From assembly GCA_964640125.1 (NCBI GenBank), contig CAZXGG010000001.1, forward strand, positions 62,001-126,000: a stretch of 64,000 nt of DNA, given 5' to 3'. How positions within the stretch are numbered: position 1 is the first letter of the stretch; every line of letters begins with the position of its first letter. Origin of the DNA: G020353115 sp964640125 (GTDB taxonomy: Bacteria > Bacteroidota > Bacteroidia > Bacteroidales > VadinHA17). The translations under genes and the position numbers were made by a program. Below, in pieces: positions 8,791 through 16,720 of this stretch. Below the pieces are notes generated by a model, which was given only the letters and a program-made list of their open reading frames with translations, was not told the origin of the DNA and ran no database searches.

Positions 8791-9591
8791 ATGATGATTT
8801 TGGCTTATATCGAATGGAATGTTAACCCCGAAATATTCAGGATTGGCAATTTTGCAATTCGCTGGTATGGTTTATTATTTGCCTCGGGTTTCTTTTTTGG
8901 CTACTGGATCCTCGCAAAATTTTTTAAAAAAGAGGGTATTCCAATTGAAGTGCTGGATAAATTAACCATTTATACGGCTGTTGGTACAATCGTCGGGGCA
9001 AGGTTGGGGCATTGCCTGTTTTATGAACCAGGGTATTACCTGAGTCATCCCATCGAAATCCTGAAAATCTGGAGAGGAGGGCTTGCCAGTCATGGTGCAG
9101 CCATCGGCATCTTACTGGCAATTTACTTCTTTGCAAAAAATACAAGAAAGAGCTACCTCTGGACCATTGACCGTATTGTTATTGTCGTTGCATTGGCTGG
9201 ATTTTTTATCCGTATAGGGAATTTAATGAACTCCGAAATATATGGTATGGAAACAACATTACCCTGGGGATTTGTTTTTTTACGCAATGGCGAAACAATA
9301 GCGAAACATCCTACTCAAATTTACGAGGCATTGACCTATTTCATCATTTTTATTCTTCTTTACATCCTCTATATCCGGGCCCAGGGAAGAATAAATGAAG
9401 GCAGACTGTTTGGTCTTTTTCTGATCCTGGTCTTCACTGCCCGGTTTTTTATTGAGTTCATAAAAGAGGATCAGGTGGCATTTGAAGCAGGCATGAAACT
9501 GAATATGGGTCAATGGCTTAGCATTCCATTTGTTTTGACAGGCCTGGGATTTTGGATCCGTTCGATGCTAAAACCAGCAACCGAAAACTAG
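8791..9591 (+). CDS. lgt: prolipoprotein diacylglyceryl transferase
   Basis: Lgt transfers diacylglycerol from phosphatidylglycerol to the lipobox cysteine of prolipoproteins, the first step of lipoprotein maturation in the inner membrane. The 266-residue protein has about seven membrane segments and the family signatures WRGGLASHGA (with the essential His), FIRIGNLMNSEIYG (the Lgt signature with the conserved Arg, Asn and Glu) and HPTQIYEA. Length is normal. A TTG at 8788 precedes two ATG codons; I take the ATG at 8791. The many lipoproteins in this window are its natural clients. Transcribed away from the Big_5 gene. Confidence 0.96.
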   Translation: MMILAYIEWNVNPEIFRIGNFAIRWYGLLFASGFFFGYWILAKFFKKEGIPIEVLDKLTIYTAVGTIVGARLGHCLFYEPGYYLSHPIEILKIWRGGLASHGAAIGILLAIYFFAKNTRKSYLWTIDRIVIVVALAGFFIRIGNLMNSEIYGMETTLPWGFVFLRNGETIAKHPTQIYEALTYFIIFILLYILYIRAQGRINEGRLFGLFLILVFTARFFIEFIKEDQVAFEAGMKLNMGQWLSIPFVLTGLGFWIRSMLKPATEN

Positions 9592-9641
9592 TAAAAGAAC
9601 CCCAGTGTAACCTGGTTGACTTGTCCGAAATAAAAATATTT

Positions 9642-9677
9642 TGTTGTATAACATGCTTTACGTTACATTAACATGTT
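9642..9677. promoter_or_regulatory. dyad pair upstream of the metal-uptake operon, candidate metalloregulator site
   Basis: TGTTGTATAACA (9642-9653) is an inverted repeat TGTT-n4-AACA, and AACATGTT (9670-9677) is a perfect palindrome; their centres are 26 bases apart. The AACATG and CATGTT halves also pair with each other. TGTTATA/TATAACA-type half sites are seen in Zur operators elsewhere, and the genes downstream look like zinc uptake. The assignment to Zur is inference. The second palindrome runs into the -7 box at 9679, where a bound repressor would block transcription. Confidence 0.4.
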
Positions 9678-9686
9678 GTAAATTTG
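9657..9686 (+). promoter_or_regulatory. candidate promoter of the metal-uptake operon
   Basis: TAAATTTG (9679-9686) fits the TAnnTTTG -7 box; TTTA (9657-9660) stands 18 bases upstream as an imperfect -33 element. The first reading frame starts at 9713. It overlaps the dyads described at 9642-9677. Confidence 0.4.
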
Positions 9687-9712
9687 CTTATAACCAACAA
9701 TTCTAATGGGTT

Positions 9713-10084
9713 GTGCTTTATTTTAGAAAAATAGCACGTTTTATTATTCCGGTAATGATCCTTACCGTATTATGTTTTGTGTTGAATTCAAATCTGAACC
9801 AGCATTACCATAAGCTTGCCAGCGGCTCAATCGTTAAACATGCCCACCCCTATAAGAAAGAAAATTCCGGTGTCCCTTTTCAATCCCACAATCACAGTTC
9901 CTTTGAGTTCCTTCTCCTGGATAACATCTCTATTGCACTGTTTACGTTTATTTTTTTTATTTTAACATTGACTCTTTTCCCCCGGTTTCTTAACAATGCA
10001 TATTTTCCGATCCTGGAAATCTATAAACCGACTGATCTCTACTTTCTGAAAAACTATCACGCACCTCCTGCAACCCGATATTAA
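9713..10084 (+). CDS. small His-rich membrane protein leading the metal-uptake operon
   Basis: A 123-residue protein of no family I can name. It has a membrane segment near residues 10-26, a histidine-rich extracytoplasmic loop (NQHYHKL, KHAHPY, QSHNHSS, residues 29-62) and a second segment at about 70-90, then a C-terminal tail ending HAPPATRY. Histidine clusters of this type bind Zn, Ni or Cu, and its position just upstream of a metal barrel, binding protein and permeases suggests metal capture. The start is a GTG at 9713, since an in-frame stop lies nine bases before it; an ATG at residue 15 would cut into the first membrane segment. Confidence 0.65.
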   Translation: MLYFRKIARFIIPVMILTVLCFVLNSNLNQHYHKLASGSIVKHAHPYKKENSGVPFQSHNHSSFEFLLLDNISIALFTFIFFILTLTLFPRFLNNAYFPILEIYKPTDLYFLKNYHAPPATRY

Positions 10085-10164
10085 GATTTCCATCATACCT
10101 CAATCCACCGGTTAGAGACTGGAAGGGTTGTATTTAAATTGCGAACTTAATAAAGGGTAAAAAG

Positions 10165-11502
10165 ATGAAAAAATCTGTTTTTTTATTCATACTGGTATTT
10201 TTTCTAGGTCTCTGGCAAAATCTTTTTGCACAGGAAGAAGCTCTTTCTGACTCTTTAGCACTGCTCAGACAAGAACTTCGGTCTCTGCAACAGAAATACG
10301 AACGGGAATTATTGAAACTCGACAGCCTGATGATGCAATTTGAAACAAAAATAAAAACCAGGGAACAAGAGGATGATTTGCAAAAGCTGCTTGAAGAAGC
10401 GGATCAGCTGGCAGCAAAAGAGAAAGAAGATGAGATGGATCTGTCCAAAAAGTTTCACACGGGTGTTCGCCAGCAACAGGGATTAAATCCCAATATAAGT
10501 CTGGGGGGTGATTTTTTTGGTGCGTTCAGCTCATCCGATCATGAATTCATTACGGAACCGGGGGATTTTTCCTATGGAAACAATGGATTTTTTCTGCGAG
10601 AAGTAGAGCTTGCCCTGGTTGCACCGCTCGATCCGTTTACACGGGGCAAGAATTTCATTTCCATTACCGAGGATGGGATCAACATTGAGGAAGCCTATAT
10701 GGAGTGGCTTAACCTGCCCCTTAAGATGAACCTTAAGATTGGGATTTTTTACGCTGAATTCGGGCCGTTGAACAGGTATCATGATCATGCTTTGCCACAA
10801 TTTGACCGCCCCAGGGCGCTTGTGAATTTGTTCAGCAATGCGGGACTTGGTGGTGTGGGTTTTGCAGCCAATTTTATGTTGCCGAAAATTCTTTTTTCTG
10901 ATGCCAGCACACTGGATATATCCATTATAAACGGTGGAAATGATGTGAGTTTCGATAGCAAGCTGGATGCCGGGCTTCTCTATATCGGCCAGTTCAAAAA
11001 TTACTACGATATCTCAGAAAACAGCTATTTCGAATTCAGGCTAAGTGGTGTTACCGGGAAGAATCCAACAGCTGGAGATAACAGGTCCTATATTGGAAGT
11101 CTTGGCTTATCCTATAAATGGGTACCGGTGGGAAGGTCAAAATACCGGACGTTTGACTGGAAGACTGAATTTCTGTACAGTTACAGAGAAGACGCCTCAG
11201 GAACCATTCAGAGCAAGGGTTTCTATTCATCCATTCAAAATAAACTTAGTGCCCGTTTTTGGATCGGTGGCCGGATTGGCTATTCGGAATTGCCTGCCGA
11301 CAACAGACAACAGGAATGGGATTATACCATAAATCTCGACTTCTGGCAAAGTGAATTTATTTTTACCCGCATTCAATATCAATATAACTGGAGAAACATA
11401 GTGAGTTGGGAATCCTTTCCGGTAGGATTGCTCCCCAACAACCACACTGTTCTTATCCAGGTATGTTGGGCTATGGGACCACATAAACACGAAGCTTACT
11501 AA
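10165..11502 (+). CDS. coiled-coil outer-membrane beta-barrel protein, putative metal porin
   Basis: A 445-residue protein with a signal peptide (residues 1-22, ending NLFAQ), a coiled coil at about 24-95 rich in Leu, Glu and Lys, and a C-terminal region from about 110 with alternating hydrophobic and aromatic residues typical of outer-membrane beta strands (LKIGIFYAEFGPLNRYHDH, FRLSGVTGKN). The His-containing stretch RYHDHALPQFDRP may line the channel. No TonB box or plug domain is seen, so it is more like a porin than a TonB-dependent receptor. Lying 22 bases before the ZnuA-like gene, it probably admits the metal through the outer membrane. Function is inferred from context. Confidence 0.72.
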   Translation: MKKSVFLFILVFFLGLWQNLFAQEEALSDSLALLRQELRSLQQKYERELLKLDSLMMQFETKIKTREQEDDLQKLLEEADQLAAKEKEDEMDLSKKFHTGVRQQQGLNPNISLGGDFFGAFSSSDHEFITEPGDFSYGNNGFFLREVELALVAPLDPFTRGKNFISITEDGINIEEAYMEWLNLPLKMNLKIGIFYAEFGPLNRYHDHALPQFDRPRALVNLFSNAGLGGVGFAANFMLPKILFSDASTLDISIINGGNDVSFDSKLDAGLLYIGQFKNYYDISENSYFEFRLSGVTGKNPTAGDNRSYIGSLGLSYKWVPVGRSKYRTFDWKTEFLYSYREDASGTIQSKGFYSSIQNKLSARFWIGGRIGYSELPADNRQQEWDYTINLDFWQSEFIFTRIQYQYNWRNIVSWESFPVGLLPNNHTVLIQVCWAMGPHKHEAY

Positions 11503-11523
11503 AGAACATTTAACACAAACACC

Positions 11524-12630
11524 ATGAAGAAAGAAAGGCAAAAAAAATGGTTCTATACAACCATACTCATAGTGACATGCATGCTGGTAGCTGCAGAGAC
11601 AACTCAGTTACAGGCACAACATAGAAACCAGCAAAGGACGCAGACCCGGTATCATGGAGGAGCATTGGGAGCATCATTGAATATTGTTTGTTCCTTCTCC
11701 GATTATGCTGCCATTGCCAGTCAAATTGCAGGAGATCAGGCAAACATAACGTTTATTGCCCACGGGGAGCAGGATCCTCATTTCGTTCCCCCAAAACCCA
11801 GTTATGCCATGATGCTTTCAGATGCTGATGTATGGATCACGACTGGGATGGACCTGGAGATGTGGTCTACCACGCTGCTTGACAAAGCTCGTAACCGGCA
11901 AATCATGGATGGCGAGATCGGTTTTATTGCTGTGTCGGATGGGGTGAAGATTCTGCAAAAAGTTGAAAAGGGAGATCGGACCGAAGGAGATGTTCATTTA
12001 ATGGGCAACCCGCACATCAATACCGGCCCCTTGAATTGGAAAATCATTGCCAGGAATATCACCATCGGACTTATAAAAATCGACCCGGCAAATGCCGACT
12101 TTTACCAAATGAACCGCGACGAGTTTTTAGAGAGGATCGATCGTACTCTGTTTGGCGATAAACTGGTGGATCTGTTCGGGGGTGAAACATTAACCAAACT
12201 GCTGGAAAATAAAACCCTGTTTACATTTCTGGAAAACTCCTATGAGGGAGGGAAATTGATTGATCATCTGGGTGGCTGGTTAAAAGAGGCACTGCCTTTC
12301 AGGGGCAAAAAGGTGGTAGCCTATCACAAGAACTGGGCTTATTTTGCTGAAACATTCGGCCTGAATGTCATCGGATACATTGAGCCAAAACCAGGTATTC
12401 CACCATCAGCAAAACATGTACAAACTATGATCCAGTTGATTAAAGATCAGAATATTAAATTGATGCTGGTTGCCAGTTATTTTGAGAAAAAATCACCTCA
12501 AATGATTGAGGACAAAACGGGTATTAAAGCCCTCTATCTTCCGCTTTTCGTGCAGGGGGTTCCCGGAATCAATGATAATTTTCAGCTGGTTGATTACTGG
12601 ATAGAACAGATCAATGCCAACATTAAGTAA
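11524..12630 (+). CDS. znuA: metal ABC transporter substrate-binding protein (ZnuA/cluster A-I type)
   Basis: A 368-residue exported binding protein of the SBP_bac_9 family that captures Zn or Mn in the periplasm. It has an N-terminal signal segment, then NIVCSFSDYAAIASQIAGD opening the first lobe. Likely metal ligands are the His of GEQDPHFVPP, the His of LMGNPHIN and the His of VVAYHKNWAYF; the fourth is probably an acidic residue or Glu near the C-terminus. The long acidic His-rich loop of classical ZnuA is absent. Which metal it binds cannot be settled, but the pattern suits zinc. It follows the barrel gene by 21 bases and precedes two permeases. Confidence 0.88.
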   Translation: MKKERQKKWFYTTILIVTCMLVAAETTQLQAQHRNQQRTQTRYHGGALGASLNIVCSFSDYAAIASQIAGDQANITFIAHGEQDPHFVPPKPSYAMMLSDADVWITTGMDLEMWSTTLLDKARNRQIMDGEIGFIAVSDGVKILQKVEKGDRTEGDVHLMGNPHINTGPLNWKIIARNITIGLIKIDPANADFYQMNRDEFLERIDRTLFGDKLVDLFGGETLTKLLENKTLFTFLENSYEGGKLIDHLGGWLKEALPFRGKKVVAYHKNWAYFAETFGLNVIGYIEPKPGIPPSAKHVQTMIQLIKDQNIKLMLVASYFEKKSPQMIEDKTGIKALYLPLFVQGVPGINDNFQLVDYWIEQINANIK

Positions 12631-12681
12631 AAAGAATGGGTATATTTATCGCTTTATTATTCATGATTAACCTACTGGAAA

Positions 12682-13530
12682 ATGCTGGATAATCTGGTTT
12701 TCCTTGCTGCTCCTATTACTGCCTGCATAATGCTTGCTGGCATTCTGGGCTATTTTGGCAACCACATCCTGTCGCGCGGCATAATTTTTATTGATATTGC
12801 GCTTGCCCAGATTGCGGCACTGGGAACCATGATCGGACTGCTGTTGGGATTCGCGGAAGAATCGCTTTCCGTTCAAATCATTTCTTATGCTTTTACGCTT
12901 GTAATAATAGCCCTTTTTGCATTAACAAAATTCAGAAAGCAGGTCATCCCGCAGGAGGCAATCATCGGAATAATCTATTGCCTTGGATTGGGATTAGCCA
13001 TGTTGCTGGCGGAAAGGATTCCCGGCGGTTCCAATTTCATTACCAAAACCATTACCGGTAATGTTTTATGGGTAACCTGGAAAAATGTGTTATCCTGTTT
13101 TATTTTATTTGCGATCATTGCTATTATTCATTTATTTTTTCAAAAATCCTTTATTCGTATCTCCGGTTCAAACGATGGTCTTCCTTATTCTCCTGGAAAG
13201 ACAAGGTTATTCGAGCTGTTATTCTACGTAACCTTTGGAATTGTCATAGTCAAAGCTGTACCGGTGGGTGGTGTTTTCCTGATTTTTACGCTGCTGATTG
13301 CCCCCACTGCTACAGCAACGCTATTCACACAAAAATGGAGGGCCCGGTTTATCTGGAGCTGGATCATTGGGGTCCTGGGATCTTTCAGCGGCATTTACAT
13401 ATCCTATAGTATGAATATTTCAAACGGCCCGGCGATTGTTTGTCTTCTCGGTTTGATCGCTTTTCTCCTTGCATTTTTGAAGCTTTTATCCAAAAAATTT
13501 CGCTCCCTGAAACATAATAACAAGAACTGA
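12682..13530 (+). CDS. znuB: metal ABC transporter permease, first of two
   Basis: A 282-residue inner-membrane permease of the ABC-3 family with eight or nine membrane segments. It opens with ITACIMLAGILGYFGNHIL and contains IIFIDIALAQIAALGTMIG, the family's conserved stretch, and the IPQEAIIGIIYCLGLGL segment. The end overlaps the next permease gene by one base (TGATG at 13528-13532). It is about 40-45% alike to that neighbour by eye, so the pair probably arose by duplication and forms a heterodimer. No ATP-binding subunit gene lies before, between or after them here. Confidence 0.9.
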   Translation: MLDNLVFLAAPITACIMLAGILGYFGNHILSRGIIFIDIALAQIAALGTMIGLLLGFAEESLSVQIISYAFTLVIIALFALTKFRKQVIPQEAIIGIIYCLGLGLAMLLAERIPGGSNFITKTITGNVLWVTWKNVLSCFILFAIIAIIHLFFQKSFIRISGSNDGLPYSPGKTRLFELLFYVTFGIVIVKAVPVGGVFLIFTLLIAPTATATLFTQKWRARFIWSWIIGVLGSFSGIYISYSMNISNGPAIVCLLGLIAFLLAFLKLLSKKFRSLKHNNKN

Positions 13531-14378
13531 TGTTTACTGCTTTGGACTTTATGCTGGCGCCCTTTGTGGCATGTCTTCTTCTTATTCTGATCATGGTTTA
13601 TTTCGGAATCCATGTTATCAAAAGGGAAATAATATTCATCGATATTGCGCTGGCACAGATTGCTGCTCTGGGCAGTGCTTTTTCCCTGGTCCTGCAGGAG
13701 ATGAATATTGTCCATCATAACCAGGGTGGTGAGCATGATTCAAGAACGTTTATGGCCTACCTGTTCTGTACACTTGCTGCAGCAATTTTTACGGTACTAA
13801 AAGATAAAAAGATCAAAATCCCGCTCGAGGCAATTATTGGAATAGCCTATGCTGCTGCAGCTACCGGTGCGGTCATCATATTGGATAAGGGTGCCGGTGG
13901 GGATGTACACATTCATGATATGCTTGCCGGTGCAATTCTATGGGTATCCTGGTCTCAGAATCTGCGCTTCCTGGTTGTTGTTGCTGTTGTGGGAAGTTTT
14001 CACTATATCTTCCGTCACAAATTTCTTGCTTTAACAAAACATTACCAATCAGAAAAAACCGTGGTTTCAAACCCTAAATTGTGGGATTTTCTTTTCTATT
14101 TCAGCTTTGGAATTGTTATTGTTGAAGCAGTCAATGTGGGTGGAATTTTGACCATCTTTGCCTTCCTGATTATCCCTGCATCCATCTCTGCATTGTTTGC
14201 ACAAAATTGGTCTTCTCGGATCATTATCGGCCTTATAGTTGGTAGCATTGCAACCATTCTCGGGCTGTACCTGTCCTGGATTATGGATATACCCTCCTCT
14301 CCGGCAATCATTCTTTTCCTGGGACTCTGTTTACTGGTTTCCCTTCTTTTGAAATTATTCCATTTCTTAAAAACCTGA
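13530..14378 (+). CDS. metal ABC transporter permease, second of two
   Basis: A 282-residue permease of the same ABC-3 family as the preceding gene, with matching motifs IIFIDIALAQIAALGSAFS and IPLEAIIGIAYAAAATGAV. It differs by a loop rich in His and Asp (NIVHHNQGGEHDSR at about residues 60-73, and GGDVHIHD at about 128-135), which may be periplasmic metal contacts. The ATG overlaps the previous stop by one base, so translation is coupled. The two permeases, one binding protein and no ATPase make the cluster incomplete as it stands; a shared or remote ATPase is required if it works as an ABC importer. Confidence 0.9.
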   Translation: MFTALDFMLAPFVACLLLILIMVYFGIHVIKREIIFIDIALAQIAALGSAFSLVLQEMNIVHHNQGGEHDSRTFMAYLFCTLAAAIFTVLKDKKIKIPLEAIIGIAYAAAATGAVIILDKGAGGDVHIHDMLAGAILWVSWSQNLRFLVVVAVVGSFHYIFRHKFLALTKHYQSEKTVVSNPKLWDFLFYFSFGIVIVEAVNVGGILTIFAFLIIPASISALFAQNWSSRIIIGLIVGSIATILGLYLSWIMDIPSSPAIILFLGLCLLVSLLLKLFHFLKT

Positions 14379-14495
14379 GTTCAGGTATTGGTTTCCGTTG
14401 CCCTCCTGATTTTGTTTTACATACTTTACGACACGATCTTTACTCCTCAAAATAAAATTGGTTATTTTTACCGCGTACAGGTTTCTTCCGGTTGT

Positions 14496-15089
14496 ATGAC
14501 CAGACAAAAAAAAATAGTCACAAAAACCTACCATATCAAAAATATGGTATCCAATTGTGCTATTCATCTGCTGAAAGAAAAATTTAACAAGTCTAACATT
14601 CACGTAGAGTATATAACACTGGGGATGGCTGTATTACGTTATGATCCCGGGATTGTTAGTGAAAAAAAAATTCGGCAGATCCTTCAAAAATATGGTTTTG
14701 ATATAATCCTCGGGCGTGAAAAGATCCTGGTTGAAAACATTAAATTCGCGGTAATTGAGCTCATTCACCAGTTAAACAATGTTGATTCCATTATCAGAAA
14801 ATCAGATTATCTGGTTGAGAAACTGGGTATGAGCTACCAATACCTGTCCAAGGTCTTTTCAGCAACAGAGGGTATAACACTCGAAAAATACATTATACTT
14901 CAAAAAATTGAACGCATTAAGGAACTTGTGCACCAGGACGAATATACATTGAGCGAGATTGCTTATATGATGGATTATAGCAGTGTCCAATATCTTTCCA
15001 ATCAATTCAAAAAGATTACCGGATTGTCTGTTTCAGACTTCAAGAAAAACGAAACGCCCCTGAAAAAACCGCTGGATAACCTCTATTGA
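14496..15089 (+). CDS. AraC-family regulator with N-terminal HMA-like domain
   Basis: A 197-residue regulator. Residues 1-70 resemble a heavy-metal-associated domain (KTYHIKNMVSNCAIHLLKE); residues about 95-190 are an AraC-type double helix-turn-helix with LSEIAYMMDYSSVQYLSNQF and KKITGLSVSDFKK. Bacteroidota homologues usually have CxxC in the metal loop, but here only one Cys remains (MVSNCA), so metal sensing may be lost or altered. It follows the permeases by 117 bases and may control this metal operon or neighbours. I chose ATG at 14496 because the upstream frame extension from 14388 (TTG) encodes 36 residues unlike the family; that upstream stretch is likely leader. Confidence 0.85.
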   Translation: MTRQKKIVTKTYHIKNMVSNCAIHLLKEKFNKSNIHVEYITLGMAVLRYDPGIVSEKKIRQILQKYGFDIILGREKILVENIKFAVIELIHQLNNVDSIIRKSDYLVEKLGMSYQYLSKVFSATEGITLEKYIILQKIERIKELVHQDEYTLSEIAYMMDYSSVQYLSNQFKKITGLSVSDFKKNETPLKKPLDNLY

Positions 15090-15248
15090 TCCGATTTTAT
15101 CAACCCGCATTCAAACATGGCTGTGCACTATTCCTGATTGTACCAAACGGTTCCCGGCTTAATTTTTGTAACATTTTTACTAAATTTTATAACAACGGTC
15201 TGATGGAGAAACAATATTATTGCACTAACATTCAATAAAATCGATCTT

Positions 15249-15506
15249 ATGAAGCTTAAAAAGAATATTGCAATCAGTGAATCCGGGTTTGTTTTTGATC
15301 CAAATTCCGGGGAATCGTATTCCTTAAATCCCATTGGTGCTGAAATTATTGAACTGCTTAAACTGGAAAAAGAGTCCGATGAAATACAGACCATTATGCT
15401 AAAAAAATATGATACGGATACTGCATCCTTTGAACGATATTATTATGACTTCATCAATATACTGGAACAATATGGCCTGGTAGAAAAAAGTTCCCGGGAG
15501 GAATAA
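15249..15506 (+). CDS. PqqD-family peptide chaperone
   Basis: An 85-residue protein with the PqqD fold signature FDPNSGESYSLNPIGAEIIELLK at about residues 18-40, split here as FDPNSGESYSLN and GAEIIELL, followed by a helical second half. PqqD proteins are RiPP recognition elements: they bind the leader of a precursor peptide and hand it to a modifying enzyme. The length is full. It opens a run of plus-strand genes with no gap over 112 bases: a possible 36-codon peptide, an ATP-grasp enzyme, a PLP decarboxylase, a transporter/peptidase fusion and TPR-barrel proteins. Some PqqD-like proteins act without a peptide, so the RiPP reading is inference. ATG at 15249. Confidence 0.85.
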   Translation: MKLKKNIAISESGFVFDPNSGESYSLNPIGAEIIELLKLEKESDEIQTIMLKKYDTDTASFERYYYDFINILEQYGLVEKSSREE

Positions 15507-15509
15507 AAC

Positions 15510-15620
15510 ATGCAACTCCAACGATTTTATTGTTGGTCTGTTATGTGCGTTTTTCCCAAATGCATATACTATATCGGACCGATTTCATTTCCAACTAATG
15601 TTATTCAAACCTACCCTTGA
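15510..15620 (+). CDS. possible 36-codon Cys- and aromatic-rich peptide between pqqD-like and ATP-grasp genes
   Basis: An open frame of 36 codons fills the gap exactly: ATG comes three bases after the PqqD stop and the TGA overlaps the ATG of the ATP-grasp gene by one base (TTGATGG). GGGAGGA stands 8 bases before the ATG, a better ribosome site than most genes here have. The product starts MQLQRFYCWSVMC and has three Cys and many Tyr, Phe and Trp residues. Against it: the frame is the same as the PqqD gene, an open stretch of 36 codons is not rare by chance, and the Cys/aromatic content is what AT-rich non-coding DNA gives. It is a candidate precursor only. Confidence 0.33.
   Translation: MQLQRFYCWSVMCVFPKCIYYIGPISFPTNVIQTYP
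15518..15536 (+). other. 8-bp hairpin 11 bases after the pqqD-like stop
   Basis: CCAACGAT (15518-15525) pairs with ATTGTTGG (15529-15536) with one G-T wobble and a 3-base loop. The run TTTTTCCC follows 15 bases later. It could be an attenuator or an mRNA processing site that lowers expression downstream of the small chaperone; it lies inside the possible 36-codon peptide frame. Confidence 0.4.
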
Positions 15621-16666
15621 TGGACAAAATAAAACTGACACTGGCTGTTACAGGGCTCAATAATACGGACAATCCGGGTCCCGGTATACCTGTAATTCGA
15701 AGCATCAAAGAATCCGGGGATTTTGATGTTCGGGTGATTGGGCTTGCTTATGAAACCCTGGAGCCGGGAATTTATATGCACGATCTTGTGGATAAAGTTT
15801 ACCAGGTTCCTTATCCTTCCGAGGGCTCTGACAGCCTGATCAAGCGACTTGAATTCATTAATTCCGTGGAGAACATTAACGTGTTAATTCCCAACTTTGA
15901 TGCTGAGCTTTATACATTCATCAAATCCTCTGCAATGCTTGAAAAAATGGGTATTCATACCTTTTTACCAACCCTTGAGCAGCTTGATCAAAGACATAAA
16001 GTGAATCTCCCGGAATTTGGTAAACAGTACCAGGTTGATGTACCACAAAGTAAACCCATACTGAATCATTCGGAAATCTTAAGCCTTCAGGACGATTTTG
16101 ACTATCCGCTGATGGTTAAAGGTAAATTTTATGATGCATACATTGCTTACAATGAAGAACAGGTGAAAATGCATTTTAACAAGATCAGTGCAAAATGGGG
16201 TTTGCCCATTATCATCCAGGAATTTGTTAAAGGGACTGAAGTCAATGTTATCGCGCTGGGTGACGGAAAAGGGAATACGGTCGGAGCTGTTCCCATGCGT
16301 AAGCAATACATTACTGACAAAGGAAAAGCATGGGGTGGTATAACCCTTGCGGATGAAAACATGTTAGCCCTTACACGCAGGATCATCAAAGCGACAAAAT
16401 GGAAGGGCGGGATGGAGCTTGAATTGATAAAAACGACAAAAAATGAACTGTATGTTATTGAGATCAACCCAAGAATCCCGGCATGGGTTTACCTGGCGGT
16501 AGGTGCAGGTCAAAACCTGCCTGCGGCATTGGTAAAACTGGCCTTGGGCTACCCGGTAAAACCGTTTGAAAAATACGATATCGGTAAAATGTTTGTCCGG
16601 TATTCCTGGGACATGATCGTCGGATTAAATGAATTTGAATCCCTTTCAACAAAAGGAGAATTATAA
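15620..16666 (+). CDS. ATP-grasp ligase-like protein
   Basis: A 348-residue ATP-grasp protein, CarB/PylC-like. The order is an N-terminal Rossmann-like part (LTLAVTGLNNTD, VLIPNFDAELYTFIKSS), a central ATP-binding domain (DFDYPLMVKGKFYDAY with the lysine that contacts phosphate; WGLPIIIQEFVKGTEVNVIA), and a C-terminal magnesium region (GGMELELI, LYVIEINPRIPAWVYLAVG with Glu and Asn ligands). It should join a carboxylate to an amine or carbon nucleophile at the cost of ATP. Its ATG (15620) overlaps a stop codon in the gap and a TTG at 15617 is an alternative. Next to a PqqD-like and a PLP decarboxylase gene it is the likely assembly enzyme. Substrate unknown. Confidence 0.86.
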   Translation: MDKIKLTLAVTGLNNTDNPGPGIPVIRSIKESGDFDVRVIGLAYETLEPGIYMHDLVDKVYQVPYPSEGSDSLIKRLEFINSVENINVLIPNFDAELYTFIKSSAMLEKMGIHTFLPTLEQLDQRHKVNLPEFGKQYQVDVPQSKPILNHSEILSLQDDFDYPLMVKGKFYDAYIAYNEEQVKMHFNKISAKWGLPIIIQEFVKGTEVNVIALGDGKGNTVGAVPMRKQYITDKGKAWGGITLADENMLALTRRIIKATKWKGGMELELIKTTKNELYVIEINPRIPAWVYLAVGAGQNLPAALVKLALGYPVKPFEKYDIGKMFVRYSWDMIVGLNEFESLSTKGEL

Positions 16667-16720
16667 TACCTGCTGCTAAAACAAGAATCTATCAGGATAT
16701 CAATAAACACGTATAATACC

